Shown here: one piece after another, positions 34,149 through 44,308 of the stretch | Position numbering within the stretch: position 1 is the stretch's first letter | Layout: each line of letters opens with the position of its first letter | Assembly (NCBI RefSeq): GCF_000380185.1 | Contig: NZ_KB904754.1 | Coordinates: 1 to 64,000 of the forward strand | DNA length: 64,000 bases | Reading direction: 5' to 3' | Source of the DNA: Thiofilum flexile DSM 14609 | GTDB lineage: Bacteria > Pseudomonadota > Gammaproteobacteria > Thiotrichales > Thiotrichaceae | Notes under the pieces: model-generated | Databases searched by the model: none | What the model saw: only the letters and a program-made list of their open reading frames with translations | What the model was told of the DNA's origin: nothing | Translations under genes and position numbers: made by a program

Positions 34149-34837
34149 GACTTACTCCGTTGCGTGACCATATGGCGCTCTAATAAAGCGGTAAATTCTT
34201 CGCGGAAATTCTCATAACTCACCGCCAAACGCTCTACTTGATCACTAAAACGGTTATAGGCAATTAGGGCTGGAATCGCCGCAAATAGGCCAATCGCAGT
34301 GGCAATCAAGGCCTCTGCAATACCGGGGGCTACCACATCAAGGGTAGCTTGTTGCATTTTACCCAGTGATAAAAACGCATTCATAATCCCCCACACCGTA
34401 CCAAATAGCCCCACATATGGGCTGGTCGAGGCGACGGTGGCTAAAAAGGTTAAGTTCTGTTCTAAATTATCAATCTCTTTAGAAGCGGCTACTCGCATGG
34501 AGCGTTGTACCGCATCGGATACAGAAAAATCAGAACTCACCGCATCCAATTTACTAGTACGCCGGTATTCATGAAAACCATCATAAAAAATCCTTTCCAT
34601 GCCGGTACGGGTGGCTGTCTTTTGCGATAGCTCATCGTATAGGGAGTTCAGCGCCATCCCACTCCAGAAACGCTCCTCAAATTTAAATGCTTGCTGCTTA
34701 GCCCTACCTAGGGCATAGGATTTGCTAAAAATTAAAGTCCACGACAATAAAGAGGCGAGGACGAGTAATAGCATCACCACCTGTACTACCGGACTAGCAT
34801 CGGTAATAAGCTTCATGACCGATAGATCAGCATTCAT
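34145..34837 (-). CDS. tolQ: Tol-Pal proton-channel protein TolQ
   Basis: 230 residues, three transmembrane helices: one near the N-terminus (VVQVVMLLLVLASLLSWTLIF) and two in the C-terminal half (FLATVASTSPYVGLFGTVWGIMNAF; IATAIGLFAAIPALIAYN). With TolR it forms the proton-driven motor. ATGA overlaps on both sides (ybgC and tolR) show tight coupling. Confidence 0.95.
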   Translation of the reverse strand: MNADLSVMKLITDASPVVQVVMLLLVLASLLSWTLIFSKSYALGRAKQQAFKFEERFWSGMALNSLYDELSQKTATRTGMERIFYDGFHEYRRTSKLDAVSSDFSVSDAVQRSMRVAASKEIDNLEQNLTFLATVASTSPYVGLFGTVWGIMNAFLSLGKMQQATLDVVAPGIAEALIATAIGLFAAIPALIAYNRFSDQVERLAVSYENFREEFTALLERHMVTQRSKS

Positions 34838-35262
34838 ACGAGTAAACTCCTGATTTCGTGAGGAATAGCGGTTGACTTAAACTTATCTAACTGCACACAG
34901 ACCACTTTGACGCTGGCGGTAATTAAGAGTTCAGCCTCTGTGGTTAAATTACGACGAGTAACCGTTTGCTCAAACTCGATACTAGCTCGTCCTAAATGCT
35001 TCACCCGTGCAGTAACTTCGATTTGATCATCAAACTTGGCTGGCTTTAAATATTCAATACTAAGACTACGGACTGCAAAGGCTATATTTAAAGCATTCAT
35101 TAAATAGTGTTGCTCAAAACCCAATTGGCGTAGCCATTCGGTACGCGCCCGCTCCATAAAACGGATATAACCCGCATGATAAACGACACCACCCGCATCG
35201 GTATCTTCATAATAGATACGAATAGGCAAACTAAAATGATTAGAAACTACTAATTGAGTCAT
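34834..35262 (-). CDS. ybgC: Acyl-CoA thioesterase YbgC
   Basis: 142-residue hotdog-fold thioesterase with the active-site motif YYEDTDAGGVVYHAGYIRFMERART near the N-terminus. It heads the ybgC-tolQRAB-pal-cpoB operon, the classic arrangement. Confidence 0.93.
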   Translation of the reverse strand: MTQLVVSNHFSLPIRIYYEDTDAGGVVYHAGYIRFMERARTEWLRQLGFEQHYLMNALNIAFAVRSLSIEYLKPAKFDDQIEVTARVKHLGRASIEFEQTVTRRNLTTEAELLITASVKVVCVQLDKFKSTAIPHEIRSLLV

Positions 35263-35329
35263 ATACCCGTAAACCCTATTAAATTAACCCTATCAACAAC
35301 TGATTATAGTGAATTAATTTATAAAACTA

Positions 35330-36283
35330 TTATTGTTTAACCAGCCAATCACATAAAGTTGCTAATTGATGGTCATTAGTTAAATTAGCACAATTTGCTA
35401 ATCTATCTGTGGTATATAGAGAAAAAATCTCATTTGCCATAGCTGGCTCTATTGCTGCACCAATAAATATCAGCGGTACTTTATTGAAAGCAGTATTAAT
35501 ACGATTTAAGGCGCTGAGTGCTGTTTTCCAATGCTCATCAGCACCAGCAGAATCAATTCCCCCCTTTAGTTCACCTAATACTTTATAGTTACTTGTATCA
35601 CTTAATAGCTCTTTAACTACAGAGACACTCATTTTATTTGGTTTAGGCAAGCCCTCCATTAGGACAATATCAATATTTTTCCTAACTTGGGGTACATTAA
35701 TATCATAGATTAAAATTCGAGATGAGTTATTTAGCACCCTCCATTTTATAGCCTTAATCGTGCCTAGAGATTGATAGTCTATAGCTTTACCATCAATCTC
35801 TATCCAGTTTTTATTATAAAAAACAATATCAGCGTTTAAAATATTAAGCTGTGCAATAACAAAGCGAGTTAGCTTTTCCTTAGCAATTAAACCCACAATA
35901 TTACGCATTTTTCCACCTAAAGCATCACCTGCTGTTAATAGATAGCGATAAACAACTTCATCTTTATAGGCTGATCCCATAGGAACCAACACCTTTTCAA
36001 TAAAATTGGCTAGTAGTTTATCTTTATCCTCAATATTTAAATGTGTCTTAGCTTTAACCGATAAACCAGCAGCTTCTAATAAGCTTTCTCTGATCTCACT
36101 CAAACTCACTAAGTCAGAAGCTTGCTTTGAGTGGTTATCTAAATAAACCTTTAATGCCTTAGCACGATCAATAAAAGGTTCTGATTCTAAATTGCGTCGT
36201 AGGGCATACTCTAGAAAGCCATTACGTCTAGCTTCACTAGTAGTTATTAAATCATCTGGGCACTGTACATAAACATTAGCCAT
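35330..36283 (-). CDS. Type II restriction endonuclease, AvaI/BsoBI family
   Basis: 317 residues. The C-terminal half carries NIDIVL (D205), GELKGGID (E238, K240) and ADEHWKT (H251); these match the BsoBI active-site set (Asp, Glu-x-Lys, His) in order and spacing as I remember them. The predicted target is CYCGRG, cut after the first C. The ATG at 36283 is preferred over the longer frame to 36322: the protein then begins MANVYVQCPDDLITTSEARRNG, and its start overlaps the end of the methylase beta gene by 8 bp. Confidence 0.85.
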   Translation of the reverse strand: MANVYVQCPDDLITTSEARRNGFLEYALRRNLESEPFIDRAKALKVYLDNHSKQASDLVSLSEIRESLLEAAGLSVKAKTHLNIEDKDKLLANFIEKVLVPMGSAYKDEVVYRYLLTAGDALGGKMRNIVGLIAKEKLTRFVIAQLNILNADIVFYNKNWIEIDGKAIDYQSLGTIKAIKWRVLNNSSRILIYDINVPQVRKNIDIVLMEGLPKPNKMSVSVVKELLSDTSNYKVLGELKGGIDSAGADEHWKTALSALNRINTAFNKVPLIFIGAAIEPAMANEIFSLYTTDRLANCANLTNDHQLATLCDWLVKQ

Positions 36284-36677
36284 TACTGCTCTCAAACAGT
36301 TGCTTTTGCAAAGCATCCCCAATAGCTTTTGCTAATATAGGGGGAACAGCATTCCCTACTTGCCCAAATTGAGTCATAGTTACAACCCGCTTACTACTGT
36401 AAGAATCCAAACGTGTTCCTATAAATTCCCAATGCAAAGGGAACGTTTGTAAACAGGCTAACTCACGTACTGTAAGCATTCTATTTTCAAAAGGATGAAT
36501 AAAATCTCGATAACCACTACGCGTTACCGTAGGAGAGGGTTTATTAGGATCTAAACGTCTATAGGTAGAGCCAAATGTTTTTTTGATATGACTTAACTTT
36601 CCTCCAATAGGAACAATCTTAATTTTCTCTAAAGTTGATGGGGCATGAGCGGTTTTTTGATGATTCTTAATATCCAT
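36276..36677 (-). CDS. Split m5C methyltransferase, beta subunit (AquI-like)
   Basis: 133 residues holding the C-terminal part of a DNA cytosine-5 methyltransferase: the recognition region (GSTYRRLDPNKPSPTVTRSGYRDFIHP), motif IX region (RMLTVRELACLQTFP) and motif X (GQVGNAVPP). Its ATG lies inside the last codons of the alpha gene (11-bp overlap, different frame). M.AquI, which methylates CYCGRG, is likewise encoded as overlapping alpha (248 aa) and beta (139 aa) genes, so this is more likely a natural two-subunit enzyme than a frameshift. Confidence 0.85.
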   Translation of the reverse strand: MDIKNHQKTAHAPSTLEKIKIVPIGGKLSHIKKTFGSTYRRLDPNKPSPTVTRSGYRDFIHPFENRMLTVRELACLQTFPLHWEFIGTRLDSYSSKRVVTMTQFGQVGNAVPPILAKAIGDALQKQLFESSNG

Positions 36678-37416
36678 GTTTAATAACTCTATCCTTAATA
36701 GTACCTGCTACTTTTAGTGCTGTTTCTGAAGGCTCTTGAGCAGCGGGTAAATCGCCAATACTATCCCAGACAGTTAACCATGCTTGTTTGGATGGGGTAT
36801 TGAATAAATCTACTTGTTGAGTTGTTTCATTTGCTGCATGGGTTGGCTTAGGAAAATTAAATTTCTCCCCAATACGATTGCCTACAATAAAAATTCTCTC
36901 TCTAAATTGAGGAGCACCATAATTAACTGCATCTAAAACTTGATAACTAAGCTGGTATTGATAAGTTTGACCTTGATACTCAATAGGCTCTGCTACCTCT
37001 TGCAGAATAGCGTTTAATGCTTTCCCTCCTTCCCAATTCACCATGCCTTTTACGTTTTCCATCACAAAAGCTGCAGGCAATGCTTCTCGAACCACACGAA
37101 TAAATTCTAATACTAAACGCCCCCGTGGATCGTTTAATCCCATTCGTTTTCCTGCCAAACTAAAACTTTGACACGGAGGCCCCCCTACAACCAAAGCAGC
37201 TTCTAATGGTTTTAGCTTTGCAACCGCTAAAATGTCGGCTGTAGTAGTGTGAGTAATATCCGCCTCTAGAACCGGTATGTTGGGCATATTTTTTCTTAAG
37301 GTGGCACAACAAGCGCTATCTTGCTCAACCGCTACCGCCGTCTCAAAACCAGCCTGATGGAAACCAATATCCATCCCACCCGCTCCGGAAAATAAACTAA
37401 TAATTTTACGTGTCAT
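36667..37416 (-). CDS. Split m5C methyltransferase, alpha subunit (AquI-like)
   Basis: 249 residues with the catalytic half of a C5-cytosine methyltransferase: motif I SLFSGAGGMDIGF, motif IV GGPPCQSFS with nucleophile C82, motif VI MENV (E119) and motif VIII QFRERIFIVG. It ends IKDRVIKHGY with no recognition domain or motifs IX-X, which are on the overlapping beta gene. Length matches M.AquI alpha closely. It leads the three-gene system alpha-beta-endonuclease and lies 32 bp downstream of ruvB. Confidence 0.9.
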   Translation of the reverse strand: MTRKIISLFSGAGGMDIGFHQAGFETAVAVEQDSACCATLRKNMPNIPVLEADITHTTTADILAVAKLKPLEAALVVGGPPCQSFSLAGKRMGLNDPRGRLVLEFIRVVREALPAAFVMENVKGMVNWEGGKALNAILQEVAEPIEYQGQTYQYQLSYQVLDAVNYGAPQFRERIFIVGNRIGEKFNFPKPTHAANETTQQVDLFNTPSKQAWLTVWDSIGDLPAAQEPSETALKVAGTIKDRVIKHGY

Positions 37417-37448
37417 ATCAAGCCTATAAAAAGCATACTACCGCTTAT

Positions 37449-38516
37449 TTAGTTATCAGAACTATCCAACACCGTTAATACTCCCTGTTCAGGTAACTGT
37501 AGCTCAAAACGTGAAGGTGTGTGGAGTCCAAAGTATTGCCAAGTGTGCCGTGTTGCCATACGTCCTCGTGGGGTACGCATCATAAAACCCTGTTGAATCA
37601 AATACGGCTCAATCACATCCTCAATCGTTCCACGCTCCTCACCAATCGCTGCGGCTAGGCTATCCACACCGACAGGCCCTCCATCAAATTTTTCCAACAT
37701 AGCCATGAGCAAACGTCTATCCATATGATCGAGACCTTGGCTATCCACATTGAGCATGGTTAAAGCACCATCTGCCATCGCCTTGGTAATCAGCCCATCG
37801 CCTTTGATCTGAGCATAATCACGTACCCGACGCAGTAAACGATTGGCAATCCGAGGCGTTCCACGTGCACGGCGGGCTATTTCATAAGCTCCCTCTGCCT
37901 CAACCTGTACCCCTAAAATACTCGCCGCACGGGTCACGATAAAGGCTAAATCCTCCACATTATAAAACTCCAAGCGCTGCACAATACCAAACCGATCCCG
38001 TAATGGTGAGGTCAAAAGCCCCGCACGTGTCGTCGCCCCTACCAAAGTAAAGGGCGGCAAATCTAATTTAATTGAGCGAGCAGCAGGCCCTTCACCAATC
38101 ATAATATCGAGCTGAAAATCCTCCATGGCAGGATAGAGTATTTCCTCTATCATCGGACTCAGACGGTGAATCTCATCAATAAATAAGACATCATGTGGTT
38201 CGAGATTTGTCAAAAGCGCTGCTAAATCCCCTGCCTTCTCTAGCACAGGCCCGGAGGTCTGGCGTAAATTCGCCCCCATTTCCTGTGCAATAATATTAGA
38301 CAGCGTGGTCTTACCCAATCCGGGGGGGCCAAAAATTAGGGTGTGATCTAATGCCTCGCCACGGCGCAAAGCAGCACCAATAAAAATCTCCATTTGCTCA
38401 CGCACCAGTGGTTGACCAATATAGTCTTTTAACCGACGTGGGCGAATTTGATCATCTGCACGCTCCTCTTGTGGAGTCGCACGGGGTGAAATCATACGTT
38501 CTGAGTGACTTTCCAT
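37449..38516 (-). CDS. ruvB: Holliday junction branch-migration helicase RuvB
   Basis: 355 residues. AAA+ Walker [11 protein letters not shown], Walker [10 protein letters not shown], sensor GATTRAGLL, and C-terminal winged helix ([26 protein letters not shown]). The ATG at 38516 ([11 protein letters not shown]) fits the family; the frame extends upstream into the promoter of the divergent permease. ruvA and ruvC are not next to it, and a type II RM system lies directly downstream. Confidence 0.96.
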   Translation of the reverse strand: MESHSERMISPRATPQEERADDQIRPRRLKDYIGQPLVREQMEIFIGAALRRGEALDHTLIFGPPGLGKTTLSNIIAQEMGANLRQTSGPVLEKAGDLAALLTNLEPHDVLFIDEIHRLSPMIEEILYPAMEDFQLDIMIGEGPAARSIKLDLPPFTLVGATTRAGLLTSPLRDRFGIVQRLEFYNVEDLAFIVTRAASILGVQVEAEGAYEIARRARGTPRIANRLLRRVRDYAQIKGDGLITKAMADGALTMLNVDSQGLDHMDRRLLMAMLEKFDGGPVGVDSLAAAIGEERGTIEDVIEPYLIQQGFMMRTPRGRMATRHTWQYFGLHTPSRFELQLPEQGVLTVLDSSDN

Positions 38517-38567
38517 CGTTTTAAGCCAATAATGTGTTTCGTTTATTTTACGGGCTTTAGCACCACC

Positions 38568-39458
38568 ATGCCTACCACACAATTCAGCCAGCTATGGTTA
38601 CAGGCCATGCCGCTTTTGTTTGTGATCCTGTGGAGTACCGGGTTTATTGGTGCCAAATTTGGCTTACCACATGCGGATGCTTTGGCTTTTTTGAGTATAC
38701 GTTATGCCTGGGTGATTGTGCTCATGACCGGCATAGCTTTAGTCACTAAAGCACCTTGGCCTAAGGGTTTACGGCTGTGGATTCATTTAGGTATAGCGGG
38801 ATTGCTGCTGCAAGCAGGGTATTTAGGTGGGGTTTTTCTTGCCATTGGTCATGGCCTACCGGCAGGTATTACCAGTTTAGTCGTGGGTATGCAGCCCCTC
38901 TTAACAGCCGCATTAGCAGGTTGGTTGCTGCATGAAACCGTAAGCCGTAAGCAATGGCTCGGTATTGTATTAGGTTTAATTGGAGTCTTTATGGTTATTA
39001 GTGGGCGTGCTAATATGACCTCGCTAGATAAGATTGACCCTATGCAATTAATTCCGGTGGTGTTTGCCTTATTCAGTATTACGCTAGGCACGCTGTATCA
39101 AAAAAAATTCTGCCCCCACTTTGATTTAAGAACGGGAGCGGTGGTGCAATTTATCCCAAGCTTAATCATCACTGCCTTATTGGTTCCAGTATTAGGCAGT
39201 TGGCGGATTGAGTGGACGGGTGAGTTTATTTTTGCCTTAGCGTGGCTAGTGTTAGTGCTCTCCATCGGTGCCATTAGCCTATTAAGCTTGCTGATTCGGC
39301 AACAGGGTGCTGTTAGTGTAAGCAGTTTATTTTATTTAACGCCGGCGGTTACCGCTTTAATGGCTTGGATATTATTTAATGAACACCTGAGCATTCTACA
39401 AATCACTGGCATGGTGGTGGCTATCTTAGGTGTATGGCTAGCTCGTAAAACTACTTAA
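38568..39458 (+). CDS. EamA/DMT-family permease
   Basis: 296 residues, about ten hydrophobic helices in two EamA repeats ([30 protein letters not shown]; second half [10 protein letters not shown] ... [27 protein letters not shown]). Inner-membrane exporter of metabolites. The ATG at 38568 is chosen; earlier in-frame starts overlap ruvB's promoter region. Substrate unknown. Confidence 0.87.
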   Translation: MPTTQFSQLWLQAMPLLFVILWSTGFIGAKFGLPHADALAFLSIRYAWVIVLMTGIALVTKAPWPKGLRLWIHLGIAGLLLQAGYLGGVFLAIGHGLPAGITSLVVGMQPLLTAALAGWLLHETVSRKQWLGIVLGLIGVFMVISGRANMTSLDKIDPMQLIPVVFALFSITLGTLYQKKFCPHFDLRTGAVVQFIPSLIITALLVPVLGSWRIEWTGEFIFALAWLVLVLSIGAISLLSLLIRQQGAVSVSSLFYLTPAVTALMAWILFNEHLSILQITGMVVAILGVWLARKTT

Positions 39459-39490
39459 CTCAGGGCATAGCAACACTATGCTAAGAAAAA

Positions 39491-40318
39491 ATGGCTCAAA
39501 CCTCTGCACTGATAACGACTTTAAAGAAACTCTTGCGCCGCCATAATAAGACTTATGTGGATGTCGCTGCTTGCCTTGAGCTTTCAGAGGCTAGTGTCAA
39601 GCGGCTATTTGCTGAGCAAAATATTTCCTTACAACGCTTAGATGCGATCTGCACGCTATTGGATTTAGAAATTAGCGATCTAGTTGCTGAAATGAAGGCA
39701 GAGCAAAAACGCCCCATTACTGAACTCACCTTAGCGCAAGAAAGGCAAATTGCGGATGATCTGAATCTAATGATGGTGACGGTTTGTGTGCTCAATCGTT
39801 GGAGTTTGCAAGATATTATTAGTCACTATCGCTTTAAAGAGACTGATCTGATTCGTTATCTAGCCTTATTGGATAGGCTAAAAATCATCGAGCTACAGCC
39901 TCATAATCGGATTAAGCTCTTGATTGCCCCTAATTTCAAATGGCGTGATGATGGCCCCATTATGCAATTATTCCGCGCTAAAATTGAGTCAGAGTATTTT
40001 AGAACCACTTTTACTAAAAATAGTGAAAAGTTATTAGTACTCAATGGCATGTTAAGCCCGGTGTCGAATGAAATATTCCAACGTAAAATGGCTCAACTGG
40101 CTCACGAATTTGATCAGCTCAGTAAGGATGATGCTCATTTACCCATTGGTGAGCGCACTGGCTCTACGGTAATCATTGCCATTAGGGATTGGGATTATGC
40201 CCGCTTATTTGCGGATATGCGCCAGACTCAAGCGCCTGCCAGCTTCCTAGCGCTAAACCATCCAGCGTCCAAGAGCCAATACGATAACGAATCAGGCGTA
40301 AGGTCGGAAAACCAATAG
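39491..40318 (+). CDS. XRE-type helix-turn-helix regulator
   Basis: 275 residues. Residues ~5-65 form an XRE/Cro helix-turn-helix ([41 protein letters not shown]), and the remainder (~75-230) is a predicted sensory or oligomerisation region without known motif. It lies 32 bp after the permease, so it may regulate it. The last 45 codons overlap the end of rluE on the other strand by 137 bp. Confidence 0.75.
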   Translation: MAQTSALITTLKKLLRRHNKTYVDVAACLELSEASVKRLFAEQNISLQRLDAICTLLDLEISDLVAEMKAEQKRPITELTLAQERQIADDLNLMMVTVCVLNRWSLQDIISHYRFKETDLIRYLALLDRLKIIELQPHNRIKLLIAPNFKWRDDGPIMQLFRAKIESEYFRTTFTKNSEKLLVLNGMLSPVSNEIFQRKMAQLAHEFDQLSKDDAHLPIGERTGSTVIIAIRDWDYARLFADMRQTQAPASFLALNHPASKSQYDNESGVRSENQ

Positions 40319-40763
40319 CGGCAGTCATACGGCGCACTTGACGATTGCGCCCTTCGCGAATTGTTAGCTCCAACCAAGTATCAGGAATAGCCTGACGTAC
40401 TCGAATCGGGGGATTACGCTCCCACAAGATCGCAGGGGGTGGAATAATGCGGACTTTAGCCGGTAAGGTCATACCGTCTTTTAGTTCTATCCCGCTACGC
40501 AAAGGCTCTAAATCCACCTCTGTGGGTATTCCTTCAACTTGCACCCAATAGGTTTTAGAGGTTTTTTGTTTAGGATCGCTGATTTTATGCTGTAACTTAC
40601 CATCATCCGTTAATAGCACTAACCCCTCACTATCTCGATCAAGACGCCCTGCGGGATAAACTCCTTTAATAGGGACAAAATCTGCTAAAGTACTCCGCCC
40701 TTCCCCATCCGTGAATTGACAGAGTACATCATAAGGTTTATTGAATAAGATAATGCGTGCCAT
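40182..40763 (-). CDS. rluE: 23S rRNA pseudouridine synthase, RluE-type
   Basis: 193 residues of the RsuA/RluB/E/F group without an S4 domain: [13 protein letters not shown], catalytic aspartate in [18 protein letters not shown], and [28 protein letters not shown]. RluE modifies U2457 of 23S rRNA in E. coli. The final 45 residues, including the conserved RQVRRM region nearby, lie opposite the end of the XRE gene. Confidence 0.92.
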   Translation of the reverse strand: MARIILFNKPYDVLCQFTDGEGRSTLADFVPIKGVYPAGRLDRDSEGLVLLTDDGKLQHKISDPKQKTSKTYWVQVEGIPTEVDLEPLRSGIELKDGMTLPAKVRIIPPPAILWERNPPIRVRQAIPDTWLELTIREGRNRQVRRMTAAIGFPTLRLIRYRIGSWTLDGLALGSWQALESGAYPQISGHNPNP

Positions 40764-40775
40764 AGCGTATGCAGA

Positions 40776-41819
40776 TTACAGTTGTATCAAAGCCGGCTGA
40801 AAGGTTGGAGTCGCATAGCTATCAAATCCTGTCTCGGTGCGCCAAATAAAATAGGCCGCTAGTTTATGCTCTTCTGCAAATTTTCTGCCCTGCTCATCCC
40901 CTAATACCATTAGTAATGTCGCATAGGCATCCGCGAGCAATCCCGTCTCCGCCAATACCGACACCGATGCCAAACGATGCTGGACTGGGGTTCCTAAGAG
41001 AGGATTCATGGTATGTGAATAACGCTTACCCTCGGCAACAAAGAAATTACGATAATCCCCAGAGGTCGCTAGCCCCACATTATGCAAACCAATACCTTGT
41101 TGCACTACGCGCCCTATTTCCACCGGCTTTTCAATCGCAATACGCCAAGCATCCCCGCGTGGACTACTACCCCGTGTGCGCACCTCACCCGCTACCTCGA
41201 CCATATAGTCACGAATACCTAGAGACTCTAAATACTCACCCGCTTGATCCGTCGCATAACCATCCGCAATAGAGGCTAGTTCGACATGCAGATCCGCTTG
41301 GGTTTTACGTAACGCAGGAGGGTCTAAGCGTACTTGTAGCTTTTGATAACCCATTTTGGCTTTGGCTGCCTCAATCTCTGCTGCGGTAGGAATAGCCCCT
41401 TGCGCGGGATCACCGTGTTTAAATCCCCATAGCTTTAATAGTGGTGCCACCGTTACATCATATAGCCCTTGACTCTCTTGGCTGAGGCGCAACGTGGTGG
41501 TGACAACCTCAGCCAACTCCTTAGAAACGGGTATCCAATCAGTGCTCGTGTTTTGATTAAATTGGGAAATCTCTGAGTTAGGATTCCATGTCCCTAGAAT
41601 TTGATTCGTATGAGCCAGCACCTTATCCAGCTCCTGCTGAAGCTGCTCGGCACTTTTATCAGGCGGTGGGTTAGTAATCGTGATATGCCATGCTGCAGTG
41701 CCAAGCTGTCCCTCTAACCTCAGAAAAGATGGCGACGTATCACAAGCACTGAGCAGGATAAGGGCTGCTAGCATCAAAGCTAGCAACCGAGCAATAGATA
41801 AAAGAGGCATTATGAGCAT
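40776..41819 (-). CDS. apbE: FAD:protein FMN transferase (ApbE lipoprotein)
   Basis: Attaches FMN covalently to periplasmic or membrane proteins (e.g. NqrB/RnfG). 347 residues with signal peptide and lipobox LLSAC (Cys26), TWNPNSEISQFN, VAPLLKLWGFK, and the C-terminal LADAYATLLMVLG motif. It overlaps the upstream GTPase gene's stop by one base. No flavoprotein target gene is in the window. Confidence 0.93.
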   Translation of the reverse strand: MLIMPLLSIARLLALMLAALILLSACDTSPSFLRLEGQLGTAAWHITITNPPPDKSAEQLQQELDKVLAHTNQILGTWNPNSEISQFNQNTSTDWIPVSKELAEVVTTTLRLSQESQGLYDVTVAPLLKLWGFKHGDPAQGAIPTAAEIEAAKAKMGYQKLQVRLDPPALRKTQADLHVELASIADGYATDQAGEYLESLGIRDYMVEVAGEVRTRGSSPRGDAWRIAIEKPVEIGRVVQQGIGLHNVGLATSGDYRNFFVAEGKRYSHTMNPLLGTPVQHRLASVSVLAETGLLADAYATLLMVLGDEQGRKFAEEHKLAAYFIWRTETGFDSYATPTFQPALIQL

Positions 41820-43273
41820 TATGGTTTAGGATTCGTATTCGTTGTTTGATCGGCTAATTTAGCCTTAGTGAATACATCATTCAAGCTTTGCACAAAATGA
41901 TCGGTCGCTTCACGTACTGACTCAATACTGCGCCGTGCTCTATAGCCCCAACCGCGTGGATTATATAAGAAAATACTACGCCAGGGTTTAGTACTGAGTT
42001 GGAAGGCGCGTTGTAAATTACCGTAAATTTCACGCGTTGGTAATTTAGCCGCAATAGATTTAGCCACTTTAGAGCGAATGGTGAAATGTATGACAATCGC
42101 ACCCACGACTAAAATAGTAATAAATAGCATCCATGCAATCGGACTAGACCCAATATCCCCCCAAGGTGGATTAAAGATGATCCCATTCCAATAACCTAAC
42201 CAAGCTGTCAACGCGACTCCACCCACTAATAGGCCACCTAGTATAATACCATCCCACAGTAAGACTTTTTTACGCCAGCTCTGTAACGACATTTGTAAGC
42301 TAGGAACCGCTTGTTGTTCTAAGTGGTTAGCGATGGATTCCATATTGCCGGTAATGCGATAAACCCGTTCGGTGTTAACACCCCCAATACGATCCATAAT
42401 GCGCTTATAATCAGTATTACGTTTTTCTACAAAACGTTGCCATACCTGTTCATTTTCCGCAGGTATTGCTAAACGTTCATTATAAATCACATAGAAATTA
42501 CCGGAGGCCAGACCCGCTTGAGCTAAAGCTTTTTGCCATGAGGAGACAATATCCTCTAGATTATCTTCTCTAGCCGCAGTATCTATCTGGTTTAAGATAA
42601 ACAAGAACTTATTATTATCATTACGTCTTTGCGCTCCTTTCACCAAATGCTCTAGAGTATCTTGCATAGCCCCTGGTTCGGGATGGCGGGCATCAAAAAA
42701 TACTAATACTAAATCTGATAGCTCAATAATATGGTCGGTAATACGCAAGACTGCCTTACGCTGTGCGTCGGCATCAAAGCCCGGCGAGTCAATTAAAATA
42801 CGCCCCCGCAGTTTTTCACTCGGCGCTACCTTCATTTGTAGGTAATTATTAACCTTAGAACCTTCCCCCGGTGCGACGCGCTCGATTTCCTCACTGATTT
42901 GATAAAAAGGAAAGCGCGGATCACCATCTAAAGCTAAGCCGGGCAGAGTTTCGGTTTTACCATCGGGGCTATAGGTAATGACCGTAAAACGATCATCCAC
43001 TGCCTGATTACCCGAACGCTGCAACTCCATGCCTAAATAGCTATTAATAAAGCTCGATTTACCGGCTGAAAAGGTGCCTAACACCGAGACCATAGGCCAC
43101 CATGAAATCTGAGTGGCATAAGACTCCGCAGGGCTTAATAACCCTAGCCGTTTAGCAACTTTATCGAGTTGCTGATAAAAACTCACAACCTCAACTAAAA
43201 TAGGGTTCTCACGGCTCAATTGCTCCTGCAAACGACTAATGCGCTGCTCAATACGCTTTCCGGGGTTTATCAT
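41819..43273 (-). CDS. Dynamin/EHD-like membrane GTPase
   Basis: 484 residues. GTPase domain: P-loop GTFSAGKSSF (~66-75), G3 DSPGFD, G4 NQID. Helical regions flank it, and two transmembrane segments lie at ~337-360 and ~378-400. It resembles bacterial dynamin-like proteins that remodel membranes. It is tightly followed by apbE and preceded, 41 bp away, by a membrane coiled-coil protein that may be its partner. Biological role unknown. Confidence 0.83.
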   Translation of the reverse strand: MINPGKRIEQRISRLQEQLSRENPILVEVVSFYQQLDKVAKRLGLLSPAESYATQISWWPMVSVLGTFSAGKSSFINSYLGMELQRSGNQAVDDRFTVITYSPDGKTETLPGLALDGDPRFPFYQISEEIERVAPGEGSKVNNYLQMKVAPSEKLRGRILIDSPGFDADAQRKAVLRITDHIIELSDLVLVFFDARHPEPGAMQDTLEHLVKGAQRRNDNNKFLFILNQIDTAAREDNLEDIVSSWQKALAQAGLASGNFYVIYNERLAIPAENEQVWQRFVEKRNTDYKRIMDRIGGVNTERVYRITGNMESIANHLEQQAVPSLQMSLQSWRKKVLLWDGIILGGLLVGGVALTAWLGYWNGIIFNPPWGDIGSSPIAWMLFITILVVGAIVIHFTIRSKVAKSIAAKLPTREIYGNLQRAFQLSTKPWRSIFLYNPRGWGYRARRSIESVREATDHFVQSLNDVFTKAKLADQTTNTNPKP

Positions 43274-43314
43274 TGCTATCCTCTTTTTACGATTAGTCTG
43301 CCACCCAACCCCCC

Positions 43315-44100
43315 CTACGGTGTTGGATGACTCAGCCCCGTGACAGATGGGGGAGTTGGTGTTAATTGTAGTGCATTTAATAAAGTACTGGTGCTCATAA
43401 CATCGACAGTGGGTTGAGTATTCTGCATTACTGTTATCATATTAGGCAAAGCACTAAACGTTGATGCGTTACTATTATCAGGTGATGGCCAATAATAACT
43501 CTGTTGCGGGTAGTAAGTCACGGGTGGCGGTGGTACATATTGACGCTGATTAGTACCCGAAAAAGACATAAAATGACTCATCATCTTAAAAGGACTAGAG
43601 AAACGCTGATTAAGACTGCCCATGTCTCCTTGCAGATTATACATAGAGGCTGCCATGTTTTGAGCCGAGCTATTCATTTGTTGCACATCATTAGCCATAC
43701 GCCCCGTATTATTGGTCATGCCAATCAAATAATAAGCCATATTTTGCGTAGATTCCGTCACATAGCCCATATTTACCGACACACTATTCAAGCTCAATAC
43801 CATCGTATTAAGATCCTTTTTAACCACCGTCTGCATCTCTACCACGCTATCGGTCATACGCCGCATATCCGTCTGCATAGCCACAATGGTATTAGTTAGG
43901 CGATGTACATCCATAGCCAGACTTTGAACAAGGTAAAAACCATACAAAGCTAAAATAATAAAAGCTAATAAAGAAGGGTAAACAATAAACTTAAGTAAAT
44001 TAGTATCTTGGACTTGCTTGACTTCAAATTGGTGTAACTCCTGTTCAACCTCCTTAATTTCTTGCTCAAGCGCGGGGGGACTAGCACTAGATGCCGCCAT
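43315..44100 (-). CDS. Membrane-anchored coiled-coil protein
   Basis: 261 residues, not recognised. A short N-terminal coiled coil (EQEIKEVEQELHQFEVKQV), one transmembrane helix (~36-60), then a long region of phased heptad-like repeats rich in Met/Asn/Val (MQTDMRRMTDSVVEMQTVV, NNTGRMANDVQQMNSSAQNM) and a Pro/Tyr/Gln-rich tail. The layout recalls methyl-accepting-type or flotillin-like scaffolds, but no family fits. It precedes the dynamin-like GTPase and may recruit or anchor it (inference). Confidence 0.7.
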   Translation of the reverse strand: MAASSASPPALEQEIKEVEQELHQFEVKQVQDTNLLKFIVYPSLLAFIILALYGFYLVQSLAMDVHRLTNTIVAMQTDMRRMTDSVVEMQTVVKKDLNTMVLSLNSVSVNMGYVTESTQNMAYYLIGMTNNTGRMANDVQQMNSSAQNMAASMYNLQGDMGSLNQRFSSPFKMMSHFMSFSGTNQRQYVPPPPVTYYPQQSYYWPSPDNSNASTFSALPNMITVMQNTQPTVDVMSTSTLLNALQLTPTPPSVTGLSHPTP

Positions 44101-44308
44101 AACTCATATCTCTCTTCAGGTGACTCACATCAGTCATAAGTAGGTATACCACAGTAATCGGGTATTTCTGGAGCAGTCTTGGTGGCAGGGATACCGCCTT
44201 GTAGCGTACAAGGATGTATTCACAGCGACTGCAAAAGAAATACCTGATTGCTTTGGTTCAAGTACTTAAGCATTCAACTACTCAAGGCTTAGTAAGCAAT
44301 AGCTTAGG

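Noticed and set aside
36667-36677. Frameshifted methyltransferase pseudogene
   Set aside because: The split point and subunit sizes match the naturally split M.AquI, and both halves plus the cognate endonuclease are intact.
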